DNA of 64,000 nt from Flavobacterium sp. HTF (lineage in GTDB: Bacteria; Bacteroidota; Bacteroidia; Flavobacteriales; Flavobacteriaceae), in NCBI RefSeq assembly GCF_003105115.1, contig NZ_QETH01000004.1:55428-119427 (forward strand), read 5' to 3'. Position numbers and translations under genes: made by a program. The notes beneath the pieces are model-generated. The model saw only the letters and a list, made by a program, of their open reading frames with translations, searched no databases and was not told where the DNA came from. Below are positions 45,881-55,970 of the stretch, one piece after another; within the stretch, counting starts at the first letter, position 1, and each line of letters starts with the position of its first letter.

Positions 45881-47128
45881 TTACATACCTGTTCGAATCG
45901 CTTCTACAGGATCTAGTTTTGCAGCAGAGATTGCAGGCAGAATTCCTGATATTAATCCAATAAGAGCAGCCAGACTGGTTCCTAAAATTACATTTCCTAA
46001 ACTTAGGACAAATTCAAAATCAAGAAGTTTTGTCAAGAGTAATGAAATTCCCCAAACCATCAATAAACCTATTATTCCTCCGATAACAGATAGAATAACA
46101 GCTTCAAACAAAAACTGAAATAATATAAACCTGTTTTTTGCACCTAATGATTTTTGTATTCCAATAAGATTTGTTCTTTCTTTAACCGAAACAAACATAA
46201 TATTCGCGATTCCGAAACCGCCCACTAAAAGAGAAAATCCGCTAATAATCCATCCCACAAAATTCATCTGACCTAAAATACCATCAATAAAATCGGTAAA
46301 TCCTGAAAGTACATTGATAAAAAAGTTATCCATCTCCCCTGCTTTCATTCCTCTTATGGCCCTAAGTTTTTGTGCTACTTCAGCTTTATAGGCATCCATA
46401 TCGATACCTTTAACCGGTTTTAAAACAATAACCGGCGTCATGGAATCGCTGTCTCCGTACATTCTTCTCAAAAAATTAGCCGGTAAATAAACCGATGTAT
46501 CATTGCTGTCTCCAAAAAAACCTGCCCCTTGCTTGGCTATAACTCCAATTACCGTAAAACGCTGCCCGTACAAACGAATATTTTTTCCGAGCGGATCACT
46601 CGATCCAAAAAGTCCATCAGCAATATCGTATCCTAAAACAATAACAGCTGTTCCCGAGTTAGATTCAGATTCATTATAAAATCTTCCTTTGTCAAAACTT
46701 AATCCGTCAATATCGACCATTTCAAATGAAGAAGGAATAATATTGACATCTGCCACCGTTTTTGAATCATATTTTAAAGTTTCCCTGTTCACAAAAAGCT
46801 GATAGCCTACTTGTTGGGTATTATTGAGCGAATTTTTAAGGCCAATGTATTCATCATATTTCACATTGGGAAATTGTTCTCTTTTCCATTGTGGGATTTC
46901 TGATGGCCCGAAGCAAAATTTCATTAAATAAATTGTATTTTTATCTAAGCTGCTCAAATCTTTAGAAATTTTACGGTCTAAAGAATCAACCGCAGCGAGT
47001 ACGGCAATAATTGAAAAAATACCAATTGTAACACCTAGCAGTGACAATAGTGTACGCAATTTATTATTTCGCAAAGCGTTTATGGCAAAGCTCAGGCTTT
47101 CTTTTAATAACCTTAGATAAACAATCAT
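45881..47128 (-). CDS. ABC transporter permease (MacB/FtsX type)
   Basis: 415 residues: N-terminal membrane helix with LRNNKLRTLLSLLGVTIGIFSI, a periplasmic MacB-like core domain (about 60-280), and three C-terminal helices with the FtsX features VGGFGIANIMFVSVKERTNLIGIQKSLGAKNRFI (given by its ends) and the end LDPVEAIRTGM. Usually works with an ATPase and an adaptor for export; neither is adjacent here. Confidence 0.9.
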   Translation of the reverse strand: MIVYLRLLKESLSFAINALRNNKLRTLLSLLGVTIGIFSIIAVLAAVDSLDRKISKDLSSLDKNTIYLMKFCFGPSEIPQWKREQFPNVKYDEYIGLKNSLNNTQQVGYQLFVNRETLKYDSKTVADVNIIPSSFEMVDIDGLSFDKGRFYNESESNSGTAVIVLGYDIADGLFGSSDPLGKNIRLYGQRFTVIGVIAKQGAGFFGDSNDTSVYLPANFLRRMYGDSDSMTPVIVLKPVKGIDMDAYKAEVAQKLRAIRGMKAGEMDNFFINVLSGFTDFIDGILGQMNFVGWIISGFSLLVGGFGIANIMFVSVKERTNLIGIQKSLGAKNRFILFQFLFEAVILSVIGGIIGLLMVWGISLLLTKLLDFEFVLSLGNVILGTSLAALIGLISGILPAISAAKLDPVEAIRTGM

Positions 47129-47260
47129 ATTTCTGTATTTTTCAATAAAGTAAAATTCAATAATTTAAAAACAAAAACCTAACAAAACTTAACTTACTCA
47201 TCAGTAGATTTTTTTACTATAATGTTACAATAAATGCTTTAAAATAATATTTAAAAAAAC

Positions 47261-47268
47261 TACTTTTG
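47261..47268 (+). promoter_or_regulatory. -7 promoter box of purH
   Basis: TACTTTTG, whose TTTG would be read as the first codons of a nine-residue N-terminal extension if an upstream TTG start were chosen. The promoter box therefore supports the ATG at 47293. Confidence 0.6.
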
Positions 47269-47292
47269 CAGTCTGAAAATCATAACTACACA

Positions 47293-48819
47293 ATGAACAC
47301 AACTAAAAAAATACAATCCGCTTTAATATCTGTTTTTTCCAAAGACGGACTAGAGCCTATCGTTAGAAAATTACACGAACAAAATGTTACACTTTACTCT
47401 ACCGGAGGAACTGAAGATTTTATTAAAAACTTAGGAATTCCTGTAGTTCCGGTTGAAGATATTACTTCTTTTCCTGAAATTCTTGGAGGAAGGGTTAAAA
47501 CATTACACCCAAAAATATTTGGTGGAATTTTGAATCGTCAAGATAACGAAAGTGATGTAAAACAAATGAAGGAATTTGATATTCCTCAGATTGATTTAGT
47601 TATTGTTGATTTGTACCCGTTTGAAAAAACGGTTGCGTCTGGTGCAAGCGAACAGGATATTATTGAAAAAATTGATATTGGCGGAATTTCATTGATCCGT
47701 GCCGGTGCAAAAAACTTCAAAGACACTGTAATTGTGGCTTCTGTTAATGAATACAGCTTGCTTTTGGATTTAATTACAGAACAAAACGGAAGTACAACTC
47801 TTGAAAACAGAAGGTTGCTTGCTACAAAAGCTTTTCACGTATCATCCCATTATGACGGGGCGATTTTTAATTATTTCAATGCCGACGAAACGATTTATAA
47901 AGAAAGCATTGCCAATGGCCAGGTTTTACGTTATGGAGAAAATCCACATCAAAAAGGATTCTTTTTTGGAGATTTTGATGCAATGTTTAGCAAAATTCAC
48001 GGAAAAGAGTTATCTTACAATAACCTGCTAGATGTTGATGCAGCAGTAAATTTAATAAATGAGTTTAAAACTGACGGACCGACATTTGCTATTTTAAAAC
48101 ATAACAATGCTTGTGGTTTAGCTTCAAGAAAAACAATCAGCGAAGCTTATCTGGCTGCTTTGGCTTGCGATCCTACATCTGCCTTTGGCGGAGTTTTGAT
48201 TGCAAATACCAAAATAGATGTAGCTACGGCTCAGGAAATCAACAAATTGTTCTGCGAAGTTGTAATTGCCCCATCTTACGATGATGAAGCGATTGCCATT
48301 TTAGAAGAAAAGAAAAACAGAATTATATTAATTCAGAAAGAAGTTGAATTACCTTCAAGACAAGTGAGAACATGTCTTAATGGTTTGTTAATTCAGGAAA
48401 GAAATAATATTACTGATACTAAAGAGCATTTAAAAACCGTTACTACTACTGAGCCGACAGCTCAGGAAATAGAAGATTTGATATTTGCTTCAAAAATTTG
48501 CAAAAACACAAAATCAAATACAATTGTTTTTGCTAAAAACGGAACATTGATTTCGTCTGGGACTGGTCAGACCTCAAGAGTTGATGCATTAATGCAGGCT
48601 GTTGACAAGGCTAAAGCTTTCGGATTTGATCTGACAGGAGCTTCTATGGCAAGTGATGCATTTTTCCCATTTCCGGATTGTGTAGAATTAGCCAAAAAAG
48701 CAGGAATTACAGCAGTAATTCAGCCGGGAGGATCAATAAAAGACGAATTAAGCATAAATTATTGCAACGAAAATAATCTTGCAATGGTATTTACAGGAAC
48801 ACGTCATTTTAAACATTAA
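47293..48819 (+). CDS. purH: Bifunctional AICAR transformylase / IMP cyclohydrolase
   Basis: Last two steps of IMP synthesis. The N-terminal MGS-like IMP cyclohydrolase domain (SVFSKDGLEPIVRKLHEQ, LGGRVKTLHPKIFGGIL) and the transformylase domain (LRYGENPHQKG, ILKHNNACGLAS, ASDAFFPFPDCVELA) are complete. I choose the ATG at 47293 (508 residues), not an upstream TTG at 47266, because the latter lies inside the -7 promoter box and MNTTKKIQSALISVFSK is the usual family start. Followed by mreB after 56 bases with its own promoter box. Confidence 0.96.
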   Translation: MNTTKKIQSALISVFSKDGLEPIVRKLHEQNVTLYSTGGTEDFIKNLGIPVVPVEDITSFPEILGGRVKTLHPKIFGGILNRQDNESDVKQMKEFDIPQIDLVIVDLYPFEKTVASGASEQDIIEKIDIGGISLIRAGAKNFKDTVIVASVNEYSLLLDLITEQNGSTTLENRRLLATKAFHVSSHYDGAIFNYFNADETIYKESIANGQVLRYGENPHQKGFFFGDFDAMFSKIHGKELSYNNLLDVDAAVNLINEFKTDGPTFAILKHNNACGLASRKTISEAYLAALACDPTSAFGGVLIANTKIDVATAQEINKLFCEVVIAPSYDDEAIAILEEKKNRIILIQKEVELPSRQVRTCLNGLLIQERNNITDTKEHLKTVTTTEPTAQEIEDLIFASKICKNTKSNTIVFAKNGTLISSGTGQTSRVDALMQAVDKAKAFGFDLTGASMASDAFFPFPDCVELAKKAGITAVIQPGGSIKDELSINYCNENNLAMVFTGTRHFKH

Positions 48820-48825
48820 TTTGTT

Positions 48826-48833
48826 TAACTTTG
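48826..48833 (+). promoter_or_regulatory. -7 promoter box of the mre cluster
   Basis: TAACTTTG (TAnnTTTG), 42 bases before the mreB ATG and just after the purH stop. Confidence 0.45.
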
Positions 48834-48875
48834 TTCGATAAATTAATTATAACATTTTAAACCCCTAAAAAACTT

Positions 48876-49904
48876 ATGGGATTTTTTGATTTCATGACCG
48901 AGGATATTGCGATAGACCTTGGTACCGCAAACACTTTAATCATTCACAATGATAAAGTTGTTATTGATAGCCCTTCTATCGTTGCACGCGACAGAATATC
49001 AGGCAAAATCATTGCTGTTGGTAAAGAGGCCAATATGATGCAAGGTAAAACGCATGAAAACATCAAGACCATAAGGCCTTTGAAGGATGGTGTAATTGCA
49101 GATTTTGATGCTTCGGAAAAAATGATCAACATGTTCATTAAAAGTATTCCGGCATTAAAGAAAAGGATGTTTACTCCGGCTTTAAGAATGGTAGTATGTA
49201 TTCCTTCGGGAATTACTGAGGTTGAGATGCGTGCGGTAAAAGAATCTTGTGAGAGAGTAAACGGAAAAGAAGTTTACCTGATTCACGAGCCTATGGCAGC
49301 AGCAATTGGTATTGGTATTGACATTATGCAGCCAAAAGGAAACATGATTGTTGATATTGGAGGTGGTACAACTGAAATCGCTGTTATTGCATTGGGTGGA
49401 ATTGTGTGTGACAAATCTGTAAAAATTGCAGGTGACGTTTTCACAAATGATATCGTGTATTACATGCGTACACAACACAATCTTTTTGTTGGAGAAAGTA
49501 CTGCAGAGAAAATAAAAATCCAGATTGGAGCGGCTATCGAAGATTTAGATGGTCCTCCGGAAGATATGTCAGTTCAGGGTAGAGATTTACTTACCGGAAA
49601 ACCAAAACAAGTAGATGTTTCTTACCGTGAAATAGCAAAAGCTTTGGATAAATCTATTCAGCGTATTGAGGATGCCGTAATGGAAACACTATCTCAGACT
49701 CCTCCGGAATTAGCTGCCGATATCTATAATACAGGTATCTATTTAGCTGGTGGAGGATCTATGTTAAGAGGTCTTGACAAACGTATTTCTCAAAAAACAG
49801 ATTTACCTGTTTATATTGCTGAAGATCCTTTACGCGCAGTTGTTCGCGGAACAGGAATGGCTCTTAAAAACATTGCAAAATTTAAAAGCATCTTAATAAA
49901 ATAA
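48876..49904 (+). CDS. mreB: Rod shape-determining protein MreB
   Basis: Bacterial actin that positions lateral cell-wall synthesis. The 342 residues show the actin-fold nucleotide motifs DLGTANTLI (14-22), MIVDIGGGTTEIAVIALGG (about 151-169) and IYLAGGGSMLRGL (about 289-301), plus HEPMAAAIGIG. Typical length. Heads the cluster mreB-mreC-mreD-mrdA-rodA. Confidence 0.98.
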   Translation: MGFFDFMTEDIAIDLGTANTLIIHNDKVVIDSPSIVARDRISGKIIAVGKEANMMQGKTHENIKTIRPLKDGVIADFDASEKMINMFIKSIPALKKRMFTPALRMVVCIPSGITEVEMRAVKESCERVNGKEVYLIHEPMAAAIGIGIDIMQPKGNMIVDIGGGTTEIAVIALGGIVCDKSVKIAGDVFTNDIVYYMRTQHNLFVGESTAEKIKIQIGAAIEDLDGPPEDMSVQGRDLLTGKPKQVDVSYREIAKALDKSIQRIEDAVMETLSQTPPELAADIYNTGIYLAGGGSMLRGLDKRISQKTDLPVYIAEDPLRAVVRGTGMALKNIAKFKSILIK

Positions 49905-50014
49905 GATTCTAAATAATAATCAAACACTTTTATGAGAGTTGAATTTATAACATTTAACTCTCATAAAAATTGAACCCATAAAGCATATCCTGAAACAAAA
50001 TAACCAAACAAGAA

Positions 50015-50839
50015 ATGCAGCAAATTTTTAATTTTATTATAAGAAACAGTAATCGATTGCTGTTTTTGCTGCTTTTAGGTATTTCGTTGGTTCTCACAAT
50101 TCAATCTCATTCGTATCATAAAAGCAGAGTAATCAGTTCGGCTAATTTTTTAAGCGGTGGTGTTTACGAAAGAATTAACCGAGTGAATGAGTATTTGAGC
50201 TTAAAAACCGAAAACGACGAATTGGTACTTGAAAACGCAAGATTAAAAAGTCTTTTGTTTAATAAAGAAGACACAACCAAAATACCTTTGGCGGATAGTA
50301 TAAAAGGGGTAAAACCTGCTGATATTATTGTTTCAAAAGTAATTCATAATTCATACAGTACACACGAAAACTATATCACTTTAAATTCCGGAGCAAAAGA
50401 AGGAGTTAAGCAGGATATGGGAGTAATCAATAGTTTAGGTATTATTGGCGTTGTAGATAATACATCCAAAAACTATTCTACAGTAGTGAGTATTTTGAAT
50501 ATGAAATCGCAGATTAATGCAAAAATCAAAAAATCTAATCACTTTGGTTCTTTAACCTGGAATGGTAAAAGTACTGGATTTGTACAACTGGAAGACGTTC
50601 CAAGGTTAGCATCTATCCGAAAAGGAGATACAATCGTTACCGGAGGTCAGTCTGTTATATTTCCTGAAGGAATTAATATCGGAACAGTAGACAAAATTTA
50701 TGTTAAAGATAAAACCAGTTTTTATGTTATCAATGTAAAACTGTTTAATGACATGACAAATCTTGGCCATGTTTATATCATCAAAAGTAAAGATCGAGAA
50801 GAACTTATTAATTTAGAAAAAAAGGAGAAAGATGAATAG
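50015..50839 (+). CDS. mreC: Rod shape-determining protein MreC
   Basis: A 274-residue bitopic inner-membrane protein linking MreB to the wall enzymes. One N-terminal membrane helix (RLLFLLLLGISLVLTI), a coiled-coil (VNEYLSLKTENDELVLENARLKSL), and a periplasmic beta domain (YITLNSGAKEGVKQDMGVINSLGIIGVV; QLEDVPRLASIRKGDTIVTGG). Its end overlaps mreD by eight bases, showing translational coupling. Confidence 0.95.
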   Translation: MQQIFNFIIRNSNRLLFLLLLGISLVLTIQSHSYHKSRVISSANFLSGGVYERINRVNEYLSLKTENDELVLENARLKSLLFNKEDTTKIPLADSIKGVKPADIIVSKVIHNSYSTHENYITLNSGAKEGVKQDMGVINSLGIIGVVDNTSKNYSTVVSILNMKSQINAKIKKSNHFGSLTWNGKSTGFVQLEDVPRLASIRKGDTIVTGGQSVIFPEGINIGTVDKIYVKDKTSFYVINVKLFNDMTNLGHVYIIKSKDREELINLEKKEKDE

Positions 50840-51338
50840 CGCCTTGTTAGTCAATATTTTTCGATTTATTATGTTACTGGCAATTCAGGTTGTTATTTTC
50901 AATAATATGAACTTTTTAGGATACATAAGTCCTTTCCCATATCTTTTGTACATTATCCTTTATCCTGTAAACAGTAACAGATCAGGTTTAATTATCTCAA
51001 GTTTTTTACTGGGAATCACGATGGACATGTTTTGTAATTCAGGCGGTATACATGCAACAGCCTGTGTTATTTTAGCTTATTACAGACCTTATATTTTCAA
51101 GTTCTCATTTGGTTTGAGTTATGAATACCAGACTATTAAACTTAATGAATCATTAACACCGGAACGTTTTTCATTTATATTGGTTTCTGTTATTTTACAT
51201 CATATAATACTATTTACTCTTGAAGCTTTTCAATTTAAATTTATCTGGGACATTTTACTCCGAACTTTGTTTAGCTCCATATTTACCATAATCATTTCAA
51301 TTATAATAATTTATCTTATTAAGCCCAATAGAAGATGA
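50832..51338 (+). CDS. mreD: Rod shape-determining protein MreD
   Basis: A 168-residue inner-membrane protein with about five hydrophobic segments (for example FRFIMLLAIQVVIFNNM, YLLYIILYP, SSFLLGITMDMFC, SIFTIIISIIIIYLI). Sequence is weakly conserved, but position between mreC and the PBP2 gene and overlaps at both ends (8 and 4 bases) identify it. Confidence 0.9.
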   Translation: MNSALLVNIFRFIMLLAIQVVIFNNMNFLGYISPFPYLLYIILYPVNSNRSGLIISSFLLGITMDMFCNSGGIHATACVILAYYRPYIFKFSFGLSYEYQTIKLNESLTPERFSFILVSVILHHIILFTLEAFQFKFIWDILLRTLFSSIFTIIISIIIIYLIKPNRR

Positions 51339-53299
51339 GAAAAGTTCTGCTGCCCTCTTTAATTATTATTGCATCATCTTTGCTAGTGATCAGGATATTC
51401 TATTTGCAAATTATTGATGATTCTTTCAAATTAAAATCAGAAAATAATGCCATAAAAAAAGCATATGATTATCCTGAAAGAGGATACATATATGATCGAA
51501 ATGGTAAATTATTAGTAGCAAACCAGGCTTCATACGATATCATGGTTATCCCGAGAGAAATCAAGGAAGACCTCAATGTTGGAGAGTTCTGCAACCTTTT
51601 GAACATTACAAAAGAAGAATACGAAAAAAGAATTGCCAAGGCCAGAGTATATAGCCCGAGATTACCTTCAGTATTTTTATCACAATTAAATAAAGCCGAA
51701 TTTGCTGCTTTTCAGGAGAAAATCAGAAAATACGATGGCTTCTATTTCCAGAAAAGGTCACTTCGTGATTATGAAGTAGATTATGGCGCAAATATTTTTG
51801 GATTTATAACTCAGGTAAATGAGAGATTAATTGCCAAAAATCCATATTACAATAGTGGTGATTTGATTGGAATGCAAGGTGTAGAACAAAGCTATGAAGA
51901 AATTTTACGCGGAATAAAAGGTGTAAAATATATTCAAAAAGACAAGTACAATAGAGAAATTGGTTCATACAAAGAAGGAAAATATGATACCATTGCCGTA
52001 GCAGGAGAAGATATCAACCTTACGATTGATGCTGAACTCCAAAAATATGGAGAAGAATTAATGATCAATAAAAGAGGCGGAATTGTTGCTCTTGAGCCTA
52101 AAACTGGTGAAATTTTAGCATTGGTTACTGCTCCTTCTTATGATCCGGGAATTTTGGTAGGAAGACAAAGATCAAAAAACTATACACTTTTATATCACGA
52201 TTCTATTGCAAAACCTTTGTATGACAGGGGTCTTTTGGCAGAATATCCTCCTGGATCTCCATTTAAAATCTTAACTGGCTTAATTGCATTACAGGAAGGT
52301 GTAATTAATGAACAGACAACTTTTATGTGTCATCATGGTTTCAGTTACGGTAGAGGTCGTTTCATGAAATGTCACGGTTTTGGCCCTCATCAGTTACATA
52401 ACGGAATCTACAATTCATGTAATACGTACTTTGCCCAGGCATATATGTTAACCATTAATAAATTTAATGATCCCGGCAAGGCTGTCGATGTGTGGAGCGA
52501 TCACATAAAAAGTTTTGGATTGGGTCAGTTTATGGGATATGACTTGCCAACTGGTAAAAGAGGAAATATTCCAACTTCTAAAACCTACAAAAAAATATAT
52601 CCAAACGGAGGCTGGAGAAGTACCACAATTGTATCAAACGCTATTGGCCAGGGAGAAGTTTTAATGACTCCGATTCAGCTGGCGAATATGATGGCAACAG
52701 TTGCAAATCAGGGATATTATTATACTCCTCATATCATTAAAAAAATTGAAGGAAAAAAAATAGACGCAAAATTCACAACCAGGCACGAAACTACAATTGA
52801 CAAAAAGTATTTTCCTCCGGTTATAAGTGGCTTGTTTGATGTTTATAATAAAGGAACAGCTTATGCCTTAAGAGTAGAAGGAATTGATATTTGCGGAAAG
52901 ACTGGTACTGCTGAAAATTATGCGAAAATTGACGGAGTAAGAACAAAACTAAAAGATCACTCTATATTTGTGGCCTTTGCACCAAAAGACAATCCTAAAA
53001 TTGCTATAGCAATCATGATTGAAAATGGAGGTTTTGGCGCTACAGTTGCAGGACCAATTGCCAGTTTGATGATTGAGAAATATCTAAAAAAGAAGATTTC
53101 AAGAAATGATTTGGAAGTTCGTGTTTTAAACAAAAGTTTAATAAGCGAATATGCCAAATTGGGAGGCATCAATGCAGCCAGTGCAATCGAATCAACGCCT
53201 AAAGATTCTGTTTTAAAAGCTAAGATTATCGCTCCTAAAACAGCGACTCCCAAGACAGAACCTAAAAAAACAGTACTAGATACCATTAAAGAGAACTAA
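51335..53299 (+). CDS. mrdA: Penicillin-binding protein 2 (elongation transpeptidase)
   Basis: Cross-links peptidoglycan during elongation, with RodA. The 654 residues have an N-terminal membrane helix, a dimerisation region (AYDYPERGYIYDRNGKLLVAN), and a transpeptidase domain with the three motifs: Ser-x-x-Lys in PGSPFKILTG, Ser-Cys-Asn in YNSCNTYFAQ, and Lys-Thr-Gly in CGKTGTAEN. The C-terminal 45 residues are a Lys/Pro/Thr-rich low-complexity tail (APKTATPKTEPKKTV). Overlaps mreD by four bases; rodA starts 14 bases later. Confidence 0.95.
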   Translation: MRKVLLPSLIIIASSLLVIRIFYLQIIDDSFKLKSENNAIKKAYDYPERGYIYDRNGKLLVANQASYDIMVIPREIKEDLNVGEFCNLLNITKEEYEKRIAKARVYSPRLPSVFLSQLNKAEFAAFQEKIRKYDGFYFQKRSLRDYEVDYGANIFGFITQVNERLIAKNPYYNSGDLIGMQGVEQSYEEILRGIKGVKYIQKDKYNREIGSYKEGKYDTIAVAGEDINLTIDAELQKYGEELMINKRGGIVALEPKTGEILALVTAPSYDPGILVGRQRSKNYTLLYHDSIAKPLYDRGLLAEYPPGSPFKILTGLIALQEGVINEQTTFMCHHGFSYGRGRFMKCHGFGPHQLHNGIYNSCNTYFAQAYMLTINKFNDPGKAVDVWSDHIKSFGLGQFMGYDLPTGKRGNIPTSKTYKKIYPNGGWRSTTIVSNAIGQGEVLMTPIQLANMMATVANQGYYYTPHIIKKIEGKKIDAKFTTRHETTIDKKYFPPVISGLFDVYNKGTAYALRVEGIDICGKTGTAENYAKIDGVRTKLKDHSIFVAFAPKDNPKIAIAIMIENGGFGATVAGPIASLMIEKYLKKKISRNDLEVRVLNKSLISEYAKLGGINAASAIESTPKDSVLKAKIIAPKTATPKTEPKKTVLDTIKEN

Positions 53300-53313
53300 C
53301 AAGATTATTTCAA

Positions 53314-54549
53314 ATGAAAAATCAAAGTGTAAAAAAAAATATTGACTGGATAAGTGTTATTATCTACTCTGTACTTGTTGTATTAGGGTGGTTAAATATC
53401 TATTCCTCTTCATTATTATCTACTGATGGTACTTATGAAAAACAATTAATATTTATTGCATGTACGATTCCATTGATATTTATCGTTCTTTTTGTCGATG
53501 GTAAATTTTATGAAAAATATGCCAGTATTATTTTTGGAGTTGCCTTATTATCATTGGCCGGTTTATTTCTTTTTGGAAAAACAATTGCAGGTCAGCGATG
53601 CTGGTATGCCATTGGAAGTTTTACCATACAGCCATCTGAATTTGCAAAAGCAGCAACCGCATTAGCATTGGCAAAATATTTAAGTGACAGCCAGATAAAT
53701 TTAAAAGAAACCAACAGACAGATTCAGGCACTTGCCATTGTCTTTTTACCTGTTCTTTTAATCTTACCTCAGCCTGACCCTGGAAGTGCTTTGATTTACA
53801 GTATTTTCCTTATTGTTTTATTTAGAGAAGGATTACCTTCCTGGTATATCTGGACAGGTTTTTTAGCCATATTATTATTTGTCTTAACGCTTATTTTAGA
53901 ACCGTATGTGGTTATATTAATTTCTCTTGGAGTATTAATAATCATCCATTTTAAAGGACGTGCCGTTGACAGAAATCTTCTTTTGAGCGCAATTTTACTA
54001 GCCCTTATTTCCGGCTTTGTCTTATCTGTTGATTATGTTTTTGATAATGTCTTCAAGCAGCACCATAGAGACCGTTTCAATATTTTACTAGGAAAAACGG
54101 TAGATATGAAAGGTATCGGTTATAACACTAACCAATCTGAAATTGCAATTGGATCCGGTGGATGGATTGGCAAAGGTTTTCTGGAAGGAACACAAACCAA
54201 AGGAGGTTTTGTACCGGAACAACATACCGATTACATCTTTACAACAGTTGGTGAAGAATGGGGTTTTGCGGGGTCATTGGTTGTAATTGCTCTTTTTGCC
54301 GGATTACTTTTAAGAGTTATATATTTAGCCGAAAGGCAGAAAACTAAATTTAGCCGTGTATATGGCTATTGTGTTGCCGGAATTCTATTTATACACTTTT
54401 TTGTAAATATAGCGATGGTTGCCGGGATTTTCCCAACAATTGGAGTTCCATTACCGTTCTTTTCATACGGAGGTTCAGGGCTCTGGGGATTCACAATTTT
54501 GCTGTTCATTTTCTTAAAAATGGATGCTAATAAAGTAAATGAATGGTAG
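53314..54549 (+). CDS. rodA: Peptidoglycan glycosyltransferase RodA (SEDS)
   Basis: Polymerises lipid II in the elongasome. A 411-residue polytopic SEDS protein with about ten membrane helices, AGQRCWYAIGSFTIQPSEFAKAATALALAKYL (given by its ends), the LPQPDPGSALIY motif with its catalytic Asp, and the ending VPLPFFSYGGSGLWGF. Last gene of the mre cluster. The 54550-54700 stretch after it holds only short GGCTCTAAG-like repeats. Confidence 0.96.
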   Translation: MKNQSVKKNIDWISVIIYSVLVVLGWLNIYSSSLLSTDGTYEKQLIFIACTIPLIFIVLFVDGKFYEKYASIIFGVALLSLAGLFLFGKTIAGQRCWYAIGSFTIQPSEFAKAATALALAKYLSDSQINLKETNRQIQALAIVFLPVLLILPQPDPGSALIYSIFLIVLFREGLPSWYIWTGFLAILLFVLTLILEPYVVILISLGVLIIIHFKGRAVDRNLLLSAILLALISGFVLSVDYVFDNVFKQHHRDRFNILLGKTVDMKGIGYNTNQSEIAIGSGGWIGKGFLEGTQTKGGFVPEQHTDYIFTTVGEEWGFAGSLVVIALFAGLLLRVIYLAERQKTKFSRVYGYCVAGILFIHFFVNIAMVAGIFPTIGVPLPFFSYGGSGLWGFTILLFIFLKMDANKVNEW

Positions 54550-54733
54550 GTAGGAGAAGTTACTAAGGCTCTAAGATGCGAAGGTTCTAAGTTTTTATAA
54601 TTAATAAACTTTTAAATTCAAATTTCTTTTTAGACTATCTGTTTAGTGTAGCCATCCGGAAAATTTTAATGTTTTACCTGAATACTAATCGATTGTTTGT
54701 ATCAAGAAATCCTCATTATCTTCATTATAAAAT

Positions 54734-54771
54734 AAAAAAAGTCCGAAGCTTTATTACTTTCGGACTTTTTT
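54734..54771. terminator. Bidirectional terminator
   Basis: A-run, GTCCGAA / TTCGGAC stem, T-run, serving dedA on the minus strand and possibly the mre cluster on the plus strand. Confidence 0.88.
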
Positions 54772-54774
54772 ATG

Positions 54775-55455
54775 TTATATATTTTCGCTTGGTCTTTTCT
54801 TTAGAAGTTTAAGTAAAACCGGGAATGTTGAAATGATAACGATAATAATAATTATATATTCAATATGTTCTTTTAAGTCTATCCCTTGTTTTAAAAACAC
54901 ACCATATAAATAATGTCCTGAAAAGATCAATAAAAATGACCACAGAAATGAGCTTAAGATGTTATAGAACATAAATTTCTTTTTGTCCATCGAAACAATT
55001 CCGGCAATTATTGGGGCAAAAGTTCTAAAGATTGGAAGAAAACGGGCGTAAATAATTGCTTTACCTCCGTATTTTTCAAAAAAGTCTTTTGATTGTAACA
55101 AATATTTCTTTTTGAACCAGAATGAATCTTCTTTTTTAAACAGATAATATCCGCTCTTAGCTCCAAACCAATATCCGGTCATATTTCCTAAAACTCCCAT
55201 TATGGCTACCAAAAGAGAGAGTAAAAATACATTTATAAAATCTCCGGGGATATAAACGACATTTTCAATTAAATCACGGCTATAAATACCAGCTAAAAAA
55301 AGCAAACTGTCTCCGGGTAGAAAAAATCCTGCAAAAAGTCCTGTTTCAGCAAATACTATAAACAAAACAATATATAAACCAATTTGAAAACCGCCAATAC
55401 TTAAAGTGATATAAAATTCAGGATTAACTAATTGAGTCCAGTCGAAATTATTCAT
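54775..55455 (-). CDS. DedA family membrane protein
   Basis: A 226-residue inner-membrane protein of the DedA/SNARE-associated family, some members of which flip phospholipids or undecaprenyl phosphate. It shows GLFAGFFLPGDSLLFLAGI, NMTGYWFGAKSGYYLF, and the conserved YGGKAIIYARFLPIFRTFAPIIAGIVSMDKKKF (given by its ends) with the key Arg residues. Specific substrate unknown. Confidence 0.9.
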   Translation of the reverse strand: MNNFDWTQLVNPEFYITLSIGGFQIGLYIVLFIVFAETGLFAGFFLPGDSLLFLAGIYSRDLIENVVYIPGDFINVFLLSLLVAIMGVLGNMTGYWFGAKSGYYLFKKEDSFWFKKKYLLQSKDFFEKYGGKAIIYARFLPIFRTFAPIIAGIVSMDKKKFMFYNILSSFLWSFLLIFSGHYLYGVFLKQGIDLKEHIEYIIIIIVIISTFPVLLKLLKKRPSENI

Positions 55456-55585
55456 AAATGAGTTTGGTTATATTTAAGTTCGTGAAAGTAACAATAATTT
55501 ACTTCAACCACAATAAAATGCTATATTTTAAAGATAAATTAACGATTCAAAAAGCCCATGCTTTACACTTGGACTTTGAATTTAT

Positions 55586-55927
55586 TTATTGTCTTTCGTA
55601 CTTGCAGCAAGTATGCAAATTATCATAATCTTCCTGTGTCGCTTTAACTTCTTTTGTATCATGCCCTACTTTTGCAATCGCTTTATTTAAATCTGCTGAT
55701 GAAGATTTTTCCTCGTTTAAAATTACTGTGAGCTGGTGAGAACTGATATCCCAATTGGCCATTTTTACTCCAGGAACACTAAAAGCCGCTTTTTCAATAC
55801 GTTTTTTACATTGTTCACAATTGCCATTGACTTCTGTAACATATTTTAGATTTTTGTTTTTCTTCGTTTGAGCCTGAGCTGAAAATCCTAAAAAAGTGAT
55901 TATCGCAACTAAAATTATTTTTTTCAT
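55586..55927 (-). CDS. Exported heavy-metal-associated (HMA) domain protein
   Basis: 113 residues with a signal peptide (MKKIILVAIITFLGFSAQAQ) and one HMA domain with the metal-binding CxxC in VNGNCEQCKKRIEKAAF, plus a C-terminal Cys pair (LHTCCKYERQ). I start it at 55927, because an in-frame extension upstream adds 46 residues that destroy the signal peptide and run into the TonB-receptor gene. It is 43 bases downstream of that receptor and probably delivers or senses Cu or a similar ion in the periplasm. Confidence 0.88.
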   Translation of the reverse strand: MKKIILVAIITFLGFSAQAQTKKNKNLKYVTEVNGNCEQCKKRIEKAAFSVPGVKMANWDISSHQLTVILNEEKSSSADLNKAIAKVGHDTKEVKATQEDYDNLHTCCKYERQ

Positions 55928-55970
55928 TTTGTCTGTTATTAAGTATTTATAAATTTGATAGTATCTGTTT

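Noticed and set aside
47266..47292. TTG start giving purH nine extra residues
   Set aside because: The TTG is part of the -7 promoter box TACTTTTG; the ATG at 47293 is the normal family start.
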